From an uncultured Pseudomonadota bacterium (GTDB taxonomy: Bacteria > Pseudomonadota > Gammaproteobacteria > Burkholderiales > SG8-39), in contig CAIXPL010000035.1 of assembly GCA_903921325.1 (NCBI GenBank), positions 1 to 64,000 on the forward strand: a stretch of 64,000 nt of DNA, read 5' to 3'. The first letter of the stretch is position 1, and every line of letters begins with the position of its first letter. The notes below the pieces were generated by a model. It was not told the DNA's origin, did no database searches, and worked only from the letters and a program-made list of their open reading frames with translations. Both the position numbers and the translations under genes were made by a program. This document shows, one piece after another, positions 32,013 through 45,092 of this stretch.

Positions 32013-32578
32013 GCGTCTTTCATGGCATGTATGGTTGGCAGATTACGCCAGACGCCGGCCACATCCAGTCCGCATCCAAACACAAAGCGATTGGGCAATG
32101 TCAGTCCGGCAAAATCCGGTGTCACCGGCTTGGCTTGATCGAGCCGCTTTTCGGCCAGCACGGCAATCGATACGCTCAGTGCGCCTCGTTCGATCACCTT
32201 GTCGCGAATGGCGCGCAGGGTTTCCCCGGCGTCCAGAATGTCATCGACAATGATCACATGGCGTCCGGCCACGACATCCTGCGGCAACATGCGCCACACC
32301 ACTTCACGGCCCGATAGCCCGGCACCGTAACGCGAGGCGTGCACATAATCGAGCGTCAACGGAAACACCAGCTTGGGCAACAGCTTGCCGCAGAAGAAAA
32401 CCCCGCCATTCATCACGCACAGCACGACCGGAAATTGATCGGCATAGCGCTCGGTCAATCCCGCAGCCACCGCCACGATGGCCTGTTCAACCTGCTCGGC
32501 CGAGCAGATCAAATCTGACTCTTCCAGCAGCTTCCAGGCCGCATCGCGCAATTCTGAATGTGCAAGTACCTCAGTCAT
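32009..32578 (-). CDS. hpt: Hypoxanthine(-guanine) phosphoribosyltransferase
   Basis: Hpt salvages hypoxanthine (and usually guanine) to IMP or GMP with PRPP. The 189-residue type I phosphoribosyltransferase has the PRPP motif [33 protein letters not shown] near the N-terminus, and the C-terminal [17 protein letters not shown] that contacts the base. It overlaps the end of galU by 8 bp and the phosphorylase start by 4 bp, so the three form one transcription unit. Confidence 0.93.
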   Translation of the reverse strand: MTEVLAHSELRDAAWKLLEESDLICSAEQVEQAIVAVAAGLTERYADQFPVVLCVMNGGVFFCGKLLPKLVFPLTLDYVHASRYGAGLSGREVVWRMLPQDVVAGRHVIIVDDILDAGETLRAIRDKVIERGALSVSIAVLAEKRLDQAKPVTPDFAGLTLPNRFVFGCGLDVAGVWRNLPTIHAMKDA

Positions 32579-33446
32579 GATGCTTTTCCTTCAGCCACGC
32601 GGCAAACTGCGCCCCCACTTCACTATGGCGGCGACCAAGGTCGACCGTCGCTTGTAAATAGCCGAGCTTTGAACCGCAGTCATAGCGCTTGCCTTCAAAG
32701 CGATAGGCAAGCACCTGCTCCTCGGCCAGCAGCGCCGAGATGGCATCAGTGAGCTGGATTTCGCCGCCGGCACCGGGTTTTACGTGCTCGATATGGTGAA
32801 AGATGCGAGGCGTCAGCACATAGCGCCCGATTACTGCCAGATTGGAGGGTGCCTGCTCAGGCTTGGGTTTCTCGACAATCGCCTCGATCCGTTCCAGCCG
32901 CTCGGCAAACGGTTGCGCCCGCACGATTCCGTACGCGCCGGTCTGCTCGCGGGCAACTTCCTGTACGCCAAGAATCGAGCAATTGTGCTGCTCGTATTGC
33001 TGCACCATCTGGCGCGCTACCGGGGCCTGACTGTCGATGAAATCATCGGCCAGCACCACCATGAAGGGTTCGTTGCGCACCACCGGCCGGGCGCATAGCA
33101 CGGCATGACCCAGCCCCAGTTGCTCAGACTGACGAATATAGATGCAGGTGCAATCGCGCGGCAGAATGGAGCGGATGGTATCGAGCAGAGCGGTCTTGCC
33201 GCGCTGCTCCAGATCAGTTTCCATTTCAGGGGATTTGTCGAAGTGATCGGCGATCGCCCGCTTGTGGCGCCCGGTGATGAACACCAGATCGGTAATGCCG
33301 GCGGCCACCACCTCCTCGACCGCATACTGGATCAAGGGCTTGTCGACGATCGGCAGCATCTCCTTCGGACTGGCCTTTGTCGCCGGCAAAAAGCGACTGC
33401 CAAAGCCCGCCACTGGAAACACTGCCAGTCTGATTGCTTGCCCCAT
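32571..33446 (-). CDS. galU: UTP-glucose-1-phosphate uridylyltransferase
   Basis: GalU makes UDP-glucose for LPS core, exopolysaccharide and glucan synthesis. The 291-residue nucleotidyltransferase starts [20 protein letters not shown], with [29 protein letters not shown] and [21 protein letters not shown] chose the ATG at 33446 because homology begins immediately after it; the frame is open further upstream. It follows ligA by 31 bp. Confidence 0.95.
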   Translation of the reverse strand: MGQAIRLAVFPVAGFGSRFLPATKASPKEMLPIVDKPLIQYAVEEVVAAGITDLVFITGRHKRAIADHFDKSPEMETDLEQRGKTALLDTIRSILPRDCTCIYIRQSEQLGLGHAVLCARPVVRNEPFMVVLADDFIDSQAPVARQMVQQYEQHNCSILGVQEVAREQTGAYGIVRAQPFAERLERIEAIVEKPKPEQAPSNLAVIGRYVLTPRIFHHIEHVKPGAGGEIQLTDAISALLAEEQVLAYRFEGKRYDCGSKLGYLQATVDLGRRHSEVGAQFAAWLKEKHHD

Positions 33447-33477
33447 GTCATCATCCAATGAAAATATAGCTGGGATA

Positions 33478-35517
<2,040 letters not shown>

Positions 35518-36675
35518 TCAGGAAAAGAGCCGCAGCGCGAGTGCCGATCCGGCCAGCACGCCGAGCGCATGCAGGCGGGATCGAACCGCATTGATTTCGC
35601 TGGCGATCGATTGCAACGCATCCGGATCAATCGGTTGACGGTTGTCATCGACAAGATCGCCTTCGAGCACCCGGGCAAGATCCCGCGCAAATGCAACAAA
35701 CTGATCAAACGCGGCGGCGTCATCCGGGGCGCGCGGCACGTCCATCATCACACTCACCCCGCGCGTGGTGAGCGCGTTGATTTGCTCCTCGGTAAACGGC
35801 TCGGCCTCGAGATTGGCCACCGAGTAGCATTCCGCCCCACTGATATTCAGCCGGCGAAAACGCCCGTCCTCATCGAGCAGCGCACCGGCGAGTGTCGCAA
35901 CCTGGCGAATCACGTTGCCTTGAAAAGCGACTCCACTTGGCTTCACCACGTTGAGTGCCACCTGAATATCCAGATCAACGATGGATCGGTCAAATTCAAG
36001 CGCACCCTTGATCGCCTCCGCGCGCGGCGGAAACTGGATCTCCGCCACCAGCGTTGCGCCAAATGACTGGATATCCTGACAAAAGCCGAGCAGCTCGATT
36101 TCGCTCGCCGAACCGCGCCGGTCAACCAACTGCATCCCTACCCGGGCACGCTCGTAGCGACGCGAGGCGGCGATCAGCTCCCAGGCATTGAAGCGGTCCG
36201 ACCAGCCTTCCCAGATCACCCCGCGCTCGGTACGTATCACCTCGGCCGCGCGCCGCAGGATTTCTTCGCCGAGATGCTGCTCGGTGAATTCAAGCGTGAC
36301 TACATAGTCCAGGCCGGAATCAAGCGGACTTTCCCGCGCGCTGTCAATCGCTCCAGGCTGATCCGCCGAGTCGGCCCCAGGCACAGTGCTCGCGCCAGCG
36401 GCCGGCTCCGCCGCCCCGACATGAGGCTGGCTGGGTGACGCCTCAAGTGCGCCTGGCACGGTCGCACGCCGTCGCCCGGCCGGCACATCAAGGTCATCCA
36501 GATGATGTTCCACGCCACCATGACCATTCGGCTCGGTTGCCCCGCCTGGCTCGGGTATATCTGGCAATCCTCGCTCCCGCCGCTTGAGTCGGCGTTCCTG
36601 GACGACGTTGAGTCCAAGCACCAGCAGCAAGACCGCAACTCCCACCGCAAGCAATGCCAATTGCAGATCGGTCAT
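35518..36675 (-). CDS. zipA: Cell division protein ZipA-like
   Basis: The 385-residue protein has one N-terminal membrane helix (LQLALLAVGVAVLLLVLGLNV), a basic stop sequence (ERRLKRRER), a low-complexity Pro/Ala/Gly/acidic linker at about 38-120 and a C-terminal domain at about 225-370. This layout and the position between smc and ligA fit ZipA, which tethers FtsZ to the membrane. The C-terminal domain is diverged, as is usual for betaproteobacterial ZipA, so the assignment leans on context. It overlaps the smc stop region by 4 bp. Confidence 0.8.
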   Translation of the reverse strand: MTDLQLALLAVGVAVLLLVLGLNVVQERRLKRRERGLPDIPEPGGATEPNGHGGVEHHLDDLDVPAGRRRATVPGALEASPSQPHVGAAEPAAGASTVPGADSADQPGAIDSARESPLDSGLDYVVTLEFTEQHLGEEILRRAAEVIRTERGVIWEGWSDRFNAWELIAASRRYERARVGMQLVDRRGSASEIELLGFCQDIQSFGATLVAEIQFPPRAEAIKGALEFDRSIVDLDIQVALNVVKPSGVAFQGNVIRQVATLAGALLDEDGRFRRLNISGAECYSVANLEAEPFTEEQINALTTRGVSVMMDVPRAPDDAAAFDQFVAFARDLARVLEGDLVDDNRQPIDPDALQSIASEINAVRSRLHALGVLAGSALALRLFS

Positions 36676-39600
36676 GCCGGCTCCCGCATCTGAATCGCCT
36701 GCTCCATATCGACCGCGACGATGCGCGACACGCCCTGTTCCTGCATGGTGACTCCCACCAGTTGGTTGGCCAGCTCCATGGTGATCTTGTTATGACTGAT
36801 AAACAGGAACTGCGTTTGTTCCGACATGCGCTCAACCAGTTTACAAAACCGCACCGTGTTCGCATCGTCCAACGGCGCATCGACCTCGTCAAGCAGACAG
36901 AACGGCGCCGGGTTCAGTTGGAACAGGGAAAAGATCAGCGAAATCGCAGTGAGCGCCTTCTCCCCGCCCGAGAGCAAGTGGATCGACGCATTCTTCTTGC
37001 CAGGTGGCTGCGCCATCACCTGAACACCGGCATCGAGAATTTCGTCACCGGTCATTACCAGTCGCGCCTGGCCACCGCCGAACAGAGCGGGGAACAGGGT
37101 CGAGAAATTGACGTTGACCGCATCAAAAGTCTGTTGCAACAAACTGCGGGTTTCCAGGTCGATCCGCCGGATCGCGTTCTCCAGCGTCTCGAGCGCCTCA
37201 GCCAGATCCGTTGCCTGTGCGTCCAGAAAACTCTTGCGCTCGCTGCCAGTAGCCAGTTCATCGAGTGCGGCCATATTGATTGCACCCAGGGCACTCATCT
37301 GCTGGCCCAGACGGTTGATATCCGTTTGCAAGCTGGCCGGCTTGAGGGCGCGTGCCCCGGCTTGCGCTTGTACCTCGATGTGCGCCGTGTCAGCGCCGGC
37401 GTCGGCCAACTGGGCCGCGAACTGCTCTGACGAGAGCCGCGCAGCCTGCTCGCGCAATCGCACATCGGCAATGGTCTCGCGCATCGGCCCCAGACTCTGC
37501 TCGGCCTGTACCCGGCGCGCTTCAATTGCGCGCAACCCCGCCGTGATCGCCTCCAGTGCATCCCGCGAACGCGCCAGGCGCTGCTCGATCTCACTGCGAT
37601 CGGTCAATCGGCGCTGCAGGTCGGCCTTGATCTGCGTGTCGATCAGGGCACCCAATTCCACGCGCAAGGCGCGCTCGGTGCGGGTGAGTGCACCGACTTG
37701 TTCGCCAGCGGCGCTGAGTGAACGACGGGTCTCGGCCAGTTTTGAATCTGCCTCGCGCACCGCAAACCGCGCTTCCTGGGCAGACCGCTCGGCCTGACGC
37801 AGGGTGTCGCGCCGTTGTGCAAGCGTGCGCTCGGCTTCGCCTTGCGCCTGCTGCACCGATTGCAATTGTTCGATCGCTCGTGCGCGCTCGCCCTGCTGCG
37901 CCAGCGCGAGCGTTTGATGGCCCTGCGCCACCGTATCAAGCCGCGCCAGTTCCTCGGCACATGCGAGCAATTCAGTGCCGATCTGCGCGGCGCGCGCCTC
38001 GGCCTGCTCGTGCAATTCGCGTTCGCGGACCAGCGCGCTCCCACTTTGCTGCCACCCCTGACGGGCGCGCGAGATTGCGCCCTGGAGCGCGCTGGCACGG
38101 CCGCGTGCTCCAGCCAGCGCCGCCTCAGCCGCATCGAGTGAGGTTTGTGCGTCGACAAGATCGGCGCTCATCTGCTGCACTTCGGTATCGAGCCGCTCAA
38201 TTTCGCGCTTGCGCACCAGCACATTGGCATCGCCTGCCGCGCCGGACTGAAACAACACCGTGCCGGACTCATAAATGCGGCCATCCCGATCCACCCAGGA
38301 CACACCAGGTGTCAGCCGCGCCAGCGTATCCGGCAAGGGGAGATCATCAAGCCGGGCGTAGCCGCTCAGCCATCCTGATACCACCGCCTGCAGTCCAGGC
38401 TCGCTCACCTGCACGCAGTCAAGCAACCAGCCACCGATCGGCAGCGCGCCGCTCGCCTGCACGCCTGGCAAGGCCGCGGTCTGCCCATCGGGCAGAACCA
38501 ATGCCAGGTTGGCCGGAGCCGGGTCTGCCAAAACCGCACCCAGGGTTTGCGCGGTAATCAGCAGTCCGCGCAATCGCTCGCGCAGCACCGCCTCGAGGGC
38601 ACGCTCCCAGCCAGGAGTGACAGACACATGCTGCCAAACCCGGGACAGGTTCGCCAGCCCGTGGCGATCAAGCCAACCCACCAGCGCGCCATCGGCTGGC
38701 GGTTCTTCCTGCAGACCGATCAAGGTCGACAACCGTGCGCGCAATCCACTGAGCGAGCGACCGAGCGCCTCGCTCAACGCTGAGCGTGCACTTCTTTGCG
38801 ACTCAAGCTTCGGGAGGTCTTGTCCGATCGCTGCCAGATCGGACTCCATTCGCGCAATCTGCTCAGCGTAGCCGGCCATTTGCCGCTCGAGTGCTCCGGC
38901 GACGGCCGGTTCGGGCCGGCGCAGACCCGCGCGCTCTGCGTCCAGGCGCGCCGTGCGCGCTGCAACCTGTTCGGCGAGGCGCAGCGCGCCACTGCGGCGC
39001 GCCTCCTCCACCTGCACCACCCGTTCGGCTGCGGCAATCGCCGCGCGCACCTGCACGAGTTCCTGTTGCGCGCGGCGCACGGCCTGCTCATGGCCTTCAA
39101 GCGCAGCCTCGGCGCCGGCGCGCACCTGATCGGCCTGCGCCGCCGATTCGCCGAGTGAGCGCATCCGCGCGCCCCACATATCGATTGCCGCCGACAACTC
39201 GATCTGCTGTGCACCCCAGCGACTGAGTTGGGCAATATGCTGCATGCCCTGCGCCATCAGCCGCTGGCGGGTTTCACCGACATGGCGCAGCTCGCTTTCG
39301 AGGCGCGCAATATCGCTGTTGACCGTGTAGAGCTCGCCTTGAATGGCATTGGTCGCATCGCCGGCCGCATAGTGATCGGCTCGCGTCTTTTCCAGCTCGC
39401 GCTCGATTTCGCGCAGCCCTGCGGTCAATTGTTCGATCTGGGTCGCCACCTGCTGCAATTCGGCGCCGAGCCGGCCGGCTTCGCGAGTGGCTTCTTCATG
39501 CCGCAGCCACCATAACAAGTGCTGCTTCTCAGTCTGCTCGAGTTTCATCGCCGAGAAGCGCCGCGCCACTTCAGCCTGCTCGGTCAGTTTGTTGATCTGG

Positions 39601-40208
39601 GCGTCGAGTTCGCGGCGTACATCAGAGACCCGTGCCAGGTTCTCGCGCGTGTCCTCCAGCCGCGACTCGGTCTCGCGGCGCCGCTCCTTGTAACGTGAAA
39701 TGCCGGCCGCTTCCTCCAGAAACACCCGCAATTCCTCGGGTTTGGCCTCGATCACGCGCGAAATCATGCCCTGCTCGATGATCGCGTAGGCGCGCGGTCC
39801 GACCCCGGTGCCCAGAAAAATATCCTGGATATCGCGCCGGCGCACCGCCGTGTTATTGATGAAGTAGCCCGATTCGCCATCGCGCTGCAGTACCCGCTTC
39901 ACCGAAATCTCGGCGTACTGCGACCATTGTCCGGCCGCGCGCCCGAGGGCATTGTCAAACACCAGTTCGACGCTCGCGCGGGCAACCGGCTTGCGCTGCA
40001 GCGAGCCATTAAAAATCACGTCCTGCATCGATTCGCCACGCAGCGCCGAGGCGCGCGACTCACCGAGCACCCAGCGCACGGCGTCGATCAAGTTGGATTT
40101 GCCGCAGCCATTAGGTCCGACCACCCCGACCCTGTTGCCGGGAATGGCAATGGTGGTGGGATCGACAAAGGATTTGAAGCCGGCGAGCTTGAGTTGGGTG
40201 AGGCGCAA
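36672..40208 (-). CDS. smc: Chromosome segregation protein SMC
   Basis: SMC is the ATPase arm of the condensin complex with ScpA and ScpB. The 1178-residue protein has the N-terminal Walker A region VGVVGPNGCGKSNLIDAVRW, long coiled coils (about 170-500 and 660-1010), a hinge domain around 510-640 (GALVGWLDRHGLANL onward) and the C-terminal signature LLSGGEKALTAISLIFSLFQ with a Walker B in FCLLDEVDAPLDDANT. Family proteins begin MRLTxxKLxGFKSF. Here the matching codon is TTG at 40208 (TTG CGC CTC ACC), with no ATG or GTG nearby, so I propose a TTG start. The open frame upstream to 40511 has no SMC similarity. Confidence 0.93.
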   Translation of the reverse strand: MRLTQLKLAGFKSFVDPTTIAIPGNRVGVVGPNGCGKSNLIDAVRWVLGESRASALRGESMQDVIFNGSLQRKPVARASVELVFDNALGRAAGQWSQYAEISVKRVLQRDGESGYFINNTAVRRRDIQDIFLGTGVGPRAYAIIEQGMISRVIEAKPEELRVFLEEAAGISRYKERRRETESRLEDTRENLARVSDVRRELDAQINKLTEQAEVARRFSAMKLEQTEKQHLLWWLRHEEATREAGRLGAELQQVATQIEQLTAGLREIERELEKTRADHYAAGDATNAIQGELYTVNSDIARLESELRHVGETRQRLMAQGMQHIAQLSRWGAQQIELSAAIDMWGARMRSLGESAAQADQVRAGAEAALEGHEQAVRRAQQELVQVRAAIAAAERVVQVEEARRSGALRLAEQVAARTARLDAERAGLRRPEPAVAGALERQMAGYAEQIARMESDLAAIGQDLPKLESQRSARSALSEALGRSLSGLRARLSTLIGLQEEPPADGALVGWLDRHGLANLSRVWQHVSVTPGWERALEAVLRERLRGLLITAQTLGAVLADPAPANLALVLPDGQTAALPGVQASGALPIGGWLLDCVQVSEPGLQAVVSGWLSGYARLDDLPLPDTLARLTPGVSWVDRDGRIYESGTVLFQSGAAGDANVLVRKREIERLDTEVQQMSADLVDAQTSLDAAEAALAGARGRASALQGAISRARQGWQQSGSALVRERELHEQAEARAAQIGTELLACAEELARLDTVAQGHQTLALAQQGERARAIEQLQSVQQAQGEAERTLAQRRDTLRQAERSAQEARFAVREADSKLAETRRSLSAAGEQVGALTRTERALRVELGALIDTQIKADLQRRLTDRSEIEQRLARSRDALEAITAGLRAIEARRVQAEQSLGPMRETIADVRLREQAARLSSEQFAAQLADAGADTAHIEVQAQAGARALKPASLQTDINRLGQQMSALGAINMAALDELATGSERKSFLDAQATDLAEALETLENAIRRIDLETRSLLQQTFDAVNVNFSTLFPALFGGGQARLVMTGDEILDAGVQVMAQPPGKKNASIHLLSGGEKALTAISLIFSLFQLNPAPFCLLDEVDAPLDDANTVRFCKLVERMSEQTQFLFISHNKITMELANQLVGVTMQEQGVSRIVAVDMEQAIQMREPA

Positions 40209-40279
40209 TTGAACAGCCAGAGTTTGATATCGATCGACCGGGTCAGAGGGCACCGGATCGAAAGGCTTTAGGGGTCGTC

Positions 40280-40285
40280 TATAAT
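40280..40285 (+). promoter_or_regulatory. Possible -10 element between smc and queF
   Basis: TATAAT reads on the plus strand toward queF, and the overlapping TATTAT reads on the minus strand toward smc. Neither has a good -35 at 16-18 bp. One or both divergent promoters probably lie here. Confidence 0.4.
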
Positions 40286-40391
40286 AGCATCGTGCCCGGA
40301 CTTGCCTGCCGGGGTACGGGTCTGCCTGCGCGGCCCCACTTGGCACCCGGTCGTGAGCCCCGATCGTGGCCCCTTGAGCGCATTGAGACCC

Positions 40392-40856
40392 ATGGCTTCG
40401 ACCTCCAAGACCCCACGCCCTGCCAGCCGCAAGGCGGCCCAGTCCACCGCGCCCTCGCGCGAGATTCTGAGTTTTCCGAATCCGGGGCGCCAGCGCGACT
40501 ATCTGATCCACATGGACATGCCCGAGTTCACCTGCCTGTGTCCGCTCACCGGGCAGCCCGATTTCGCCACCCTGGTGCTCGATTACATCGCCGACGAGCT
40601 GTGCCTGGAATTAAAGAGTCTCAAACTCTATATCTGGTCATTTCGCAATGAAGGCGCCTTTCATGAAGCAGTCACCAACCAGATGCTGAGCGATATGGTG
40701 AAGGTGATCCAGCCCCGCTTCATGCGCCTGACGGCACGATTTTTTGTGCGCGGCGGGGTCTACACCACAATCGTGGCTGAACACCGCAAGAAGGGCTGGC
40801 GCGCAGGGATCGAACTGCCCGCGATTCGCTTCGAGCCGGCCAGTCCCATTGTCTAG
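40392..40856 (+). CDS. queF: NADPH-dependent preQ0 reductase (short type)
   Basis: QueF reduces the nitrile 7-cyano-7-deazaguanine to 7-aminomethyl-7-deazaguanine on the way to queuosine in tRNA. The 154-residue short-form enzyme (T-fold) has [13 protein letters not shown], with the catalytic Cys, and the conserved [18 protein letters not shown] with its Glu and His. The first 30 residues are low-complexity, Ser/Ala/Arg-rich. The ATG at 40392 was chosen; the frame is open upstream without similarity. It is 9 bp before dapC. Other queuosine genes are not in the window. Confidence 0.93.
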   Translation: MASTSKTPRPASRKAAQSTAPSREILSFPNPGRQRDYLIHMDMPEFTCLCPLTGQPDFATLVLDYIADELCLELKSLKLYIWSFRNEGAFHEAVTNQMLSDMVKVIQPRFMRLTARFFVRGGVYTTIVAEHRKKGWRAGIELPAIRFEPASPIV

Positions 40857-40865
40857 GCGCGCGGC

Positions 40866-42056
40866 ATGAACCCCGATCTGGCCCTGCTGCAGCCCTACCC
40901 CTTCGAGAAGCTGCGCGCGCTGTACGCTGCAGCCGGTTCAACCGGTTCCCTGCGGCCAGTCAATCTGTCAATTGGCGAGCCACGCCACCGGACACCGGCG
41001 TTCATCCGCGAGGCGATCAGCGCCAACCTGGATGGTCTGTCGGTGTACCCACCCACGATCGGCAGCCCGGCCCTGCGCGAGGCGATCGCCGAATGGGTCG
41101 GCCGGCGCTTCGGTGTGCCGGCGCCCGATCCGCAGCGTCAAGTGCTGCCCATCAACGGTTCGCGCGAAGCGTTGTTTGCCTTCGCCCAGGTCGTACTCGA
41201 TCGCACCCGCGAGCCCTGGGTGATCTGCCCGAATCCGTTCTATCAGATCTATGAAGGAGCGGCGCTCCTGGGCGGCGCACGACCCTGGTTTGTGAATTCC
41301 CTGGCCGCAAACGGCTTTCGTATCGACTACGACTCGGTCCCGCAGGCGGTGTGGGCGCGCACGCAGCTCCTGTTTGTCTGTTCCCCGGGGAATCCGACCG
41401 GTACGGTAATGACCCAGGCCGAATGGGAGCACTTGTTCGCCCTGTCCGATCAATACGGCTTCGTGATCGCGGCCGATGAATGCTATTCAGAGATTTATTG
41501 CGACGAGTCCAATCCACCGCTGGGTGCCTTGCGCGCCGCGCGAGAGTGCGGCCGCGACGATTACGCACGGCTGGTGGTGTTCTCCAGCCTCTCCAAACGA
41601 TCCAATGTACCGGGGATGCGCTCAGGGTTTGTGGCGGGCGATGCCAACCTGCTTGCCCGCTTCCTGCTCTATCGCACCTATCATGGCAGCGCGATGAGTC
41701 CGGTGGTGCAGGCGGCGAGCGTGGCGGCCTGGCATGACGAGGCCCATGTCGTGCAAAACCGCGCGCTGTATGCCGCCAAGTTTCGCGCCACGGTGCCCCT
41801 GGTTGCCAGGCACCTCGGCGGCTATCAGCCCGATGGCGGGTTTTACCTTTGGCTGCGCACGCCGATTTCCGATGAACTGTTTACCCGCGATCTGCATGCG
41901 CAATGCAATGTCGACGTGTTGCCGGGCAGCTATCTGGCGCGCAGCGGTGGTGACACCAACCCGGGCGCAGGCCATGTACGGATCGCCCTGGTCGCCTCGA
42001 TCGAAGAATGCATCGAAGGGGTGACTCGCATCGCCCGCTTTGCCGAACAGCTTTAA
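40866..42056 (+). CDS. dapC: Succinyldiaminopimelate transaminase
   Basis: DapC makes N-succinyl-LL-diaminopimelate from the keto acid using glutamate, in lysine and peptidoglycan synthesis. The 396-residue class I/II PLP aminotransferase has [38 protein letters not shown] and the PLP lysine in [19 protein letters not shown]. It sits directly before dapD and dapE, and in Bordetella the homologous gene in this position is the established dapC. No separate ArgD-type enzyme is needed for this step. Confidence 0.93.
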   Translation: MNPDLALLQPYPFEKLRALYAAAGSTGSLRPVNLSIGEPRHRTPAFIREAISANLDGLSVYPPTIGSPALREAIAEWVGRRFGVPAPDPQRQVLPINGSREALFAFAQVVLDRTREPWVICPNPFYQIYEGAALLGGARPWFVNSLAANGFRIDYDSVPQAVWARTQLLFVCSPGNPTGTVMTQAEWEHLFALSDQYGFVIAADECYSEIYCDESNPPLGALRAARECGRDDYARLVVFSSLSKRSNVPGMRSGFVAGDANLLARFLLYRTYHGSAMSPVVQAASVAAWHDEAHVVQNRALYAAKFRATVPLVARHLGGYQPDGGFYLWLRTPISDELFTRDLHAQCNVDVLPGSYLARSGGDTNPGAGHVRIALVASIEECIEGVTRIARFAEQL

Positions 42057-42091
42057 TGACCGTTCAACCTCTTGTCACGGACCCCAACACC

Positions 42092-42925
<834 letters not shown>

Positions 42926-42938
42926 AAGGACACGCACG

Positions 42939-44096
42939 ATGAGCAACGAGCTATTGCGCCCTCCCGCCGGGGTGACCGCCGCACTCGCCCGTGCCCTGAT
43001 CGAGCGCCGCTCGGTGACGCCCGCCGACGAAGGGTGCCAGGCCCTGTTGATCGATCGCCTGGCCGCGCTCGGCTTCAATTGCGAAACCCTGCATTCGCGC
43101 GGTGTGGACAATGTATGGGCGCGGCGCGGCAGTGGCCGGCCACTGTTTTGTTTTGCCGGCCATACCGATGTCGTGCCGGCAGGCCCGGCGGCGCTGTGGA
43201 CGAGCGATCCGTTCGTGCCGACCGTACGTGAGGGTGCACTGTACGGTCGTGGCGCGGCGGACATGAAGACGTCGATCGCCGCGTTTATCGTGGCGGTTGA
43301 AGCATTTCTCAGCCGATACCCCGATGCGCCCGGATCGATCGCGCTGCTGCTCACCTCTGATGAAGAAGGTCCGGCAATCGATGGCACCGCACGGGTCGTT
43401 GACCGGCTGCGCGAGCAGGGTGAGCGCATTGATTATTGCGTGGTCGGTGAGCCGACCTGTTCACATCGACTCGGCGACACGATCAAGAACGGACGCCGTG
43501 GGTCGCTCTCGGCCGATCTCACCGTACGCGGCATCCAGGGCCATGTGGCCTATCCCCATCTGGCACGCAATCCGGTCCATCAGCTCGCCCCTGCGCTGGC
43601 AGAACTGGCCGCCATCGAATGGGATCGGGGCAATGAGTATTTTCCGCCCACCACCTTTCAAGTCTCCAACATTCACGCCGGCACCGGCGTAGGCAACGTG
43701 ATTCCCGGTGATTGCCTGGTGCAATTCAATTTTCGCTTCTGTACCGCGAGCCCGGTTGAGAGCCTGAAAGAGAAGGTGCGCGAAGTCCTCGACCGCCACC
43801 GGCTTGAATACACACTGCAGTGGACCTTGAGCGGGGTGCCCTATCTCACGCCACGCGGCACGCTGGTGGACACGCTGAGTGCGGTGATCCGCGATGAGCT
43901 GGGCGTCGAGCCGGAAGTCTCCACGACGGGGGGCACATCGGACGGGCGCTTCATCGCCAGCATTGCCGATCAGGTGGTCGAATTCGGCCCGGTGAATCTC
44001 ACCATTCACAAGGTCAATGAGTACATCCCGATTGATGCCATCGATCCCTTGTGCACGGTCTATCTGCGTCTGCTTGAGCGTCTGCTCGCGCAGTGA
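42939..44096 (+). CDS. dapE: Succinyl-diaminopimelate desuccinylase
   Basis: DapE hydrolyses N-succinyl-LL-diaminopimelate to succinate and LL-diaminopimelate, completing the three-gene dap unit. The 385-residue M20 metallohydrolase has the zinc ligands in [12 protein letters not shown] (His), [14 protein letters not shown] (Asp) and [12 protein letters not shown] (Glu, plus the general base). [12 protein letters not shown] and the final NEYIPIDAI are typical of DapE. Confidence 0.95.
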   Translation: MSNELLRPPAGVTAALARALIERRSVTPADEGCQALLIDRLAALGFNCETLHSRGVDNVWARRGSGRPLFCFAGHTDVVPAGPAALWTSDPFVPTVREGALYGRGAADMKTSIAAFIVAVEAFLSRYPDAPGSIALLLTSDEEGPAIDGTARVVDRLREQGERIDYCVVGEPTCSHRLGDTIKNGRRGSLSADLTVRGIQGHVAYPHLARNPVHQLAPALAELAAIEWDRGNEYFPPTTFQVSNIHAGTGVGNVIPGDCLVQFNFRFCTASPVESLKEKVREVLDRHRLEYTLQWTLSGVPYLTPRGTLVDTLSAVIRDELGVEPEVSTTGGTSDGRFIASIADQVVEFGPVNLTIHKVNEYIPIDAIDPLCTVYLRLLERLLAQ

Positions 44097-45031
44097 AGAT
44101 TCAGGTACTGATCACACAGATCGCTGCTGGCTGGCGCGCCGCGCACCTCTATCACGGGCATGGTGCGACCGATGCGCGCACCGAGACGTTCTGGCTGCTT
44201 GCCTACGTCACCGGATGGTCATTTGACGAGTTGGCCGGGCGCCTGTCGGAGACCCTCACCACGCGGCAGATCGCGCGGGCGCAACGCCTCGCCGCCCGAC
44301 GTGCGGCAGAGCGGATACCACTCGCCTATCTGCTGGGTGAGGCCTGGCTGGGTCCGTGGCGCTTCGTGGTCGATCGCCGCGTCATTGTCCCGCGCTCATT
44401 CATCGCCACCTTGCTGTTCGATCAACTGCATCCGTGGGTACGACAGCCCGGGCGCGTACGCCGCGTGCTCGATTTATGCACCGGATCGGGCTGCCTTGCC
44501 ATCGTGGCCGCGCACGTGTTTCCCAACGCCCAGGTCGATGCCCTCGATCTGTCGGGCCGCGCATTGCAGGTCGCGCGCAAGAACGTCGCGCTGCACGGCC
44601 TGACCGAGCGCATTCGCCTGCTGCGCGGCGATCTGCTTGCGCCGGTGCCCGATGAGCGCTACGACCTCATCCTCACCAACCCACCCTATGTCACCGATCG
44701 TGCGATGGCGCGATTGCCGGCTGAATATCATTGCGAACCGAGTCTCGCACTGGCCGGTGGTCATGACGGACTGGATCTGGTGGCGCGCATTGTCGAACAA
44801 GCTGCCGATCACCTGACCCCGCGCGGCCTGCTGGTGATGGAGACCGGCCATGCCCGCGCCCGAATCGAGCAGCGGTGGCCGGGCTTGACACTCACCTGGT
44901 CGGAGCTTGGCGGTGGCACCATCGTGTGCGTGGCCGCGCGCCCGGAGCTCGCCTTGAATGCCGGGCCGTCGGCACAGCGGCCAGCCGCGAGTCGCCCGCG
45001 CGCGCTCCGGGTGCGCGCGGGCACCGCATGA
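44093..45031 (+). CDS. prmB: Ribosomal protein L3 glutamine methyltransferase PrmB-like
   Basis: PrmB methylates a Gln of ribosomal protein L3. The 312-residue SAM-dependent enzyme has an N-terminal helical domain ([17 protein letters not shown]), the SAM motif [16 protein letters not shown] and the catalytic [11 protein letters not shown] that defines Gln-N5 methyltransferases. The start codon is a GTG that overlaps the dapE stop as GTGA. It lacks the adjacent release-factor gene expected for PrmC, which supports PrmB. The last 30 residues form a basic low-complexity tail not usual in the family. Confidence 0.88.
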   Translation: MKIQVLITQIAAGWRAAHLYHGHGATDARTETFWLLAYVTGWSFDELAGRLSETLTTRQIARAQRLAARRAAERIPLAYLLGEAWLGPWRFVVDRRVIVPRSFIATLLFDQLHPWVRQPGRVRRVLDLCTGSGCLAIVAAHVFPNAQVDALDLSGRALQVARKNVALHGLTERIRLLRGDLLAPVPDERYDLILTNPPYVTDRAMARLPAEYHCEPSLALAGGHDGLDLVARIVEQAADHLTPRGLLVMETGHARARIEQRWPGLTLTWSELGGGTIVCVAARPELALNAGPSAQRPAASRPRALRVRAGTA

Positions 45032-45092
45032 CCAGCCGCTGTAATACTGTGCTCGATCACCCGGTGTTCAACCCCATTGCGGAGTGCGTGAA

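Noticed and set aside
40209..40511. N-terminal extension of smc
   Set aside because: About 100 residues with no SMC similarity, running through the divergent promoter region and into the opposite gene.
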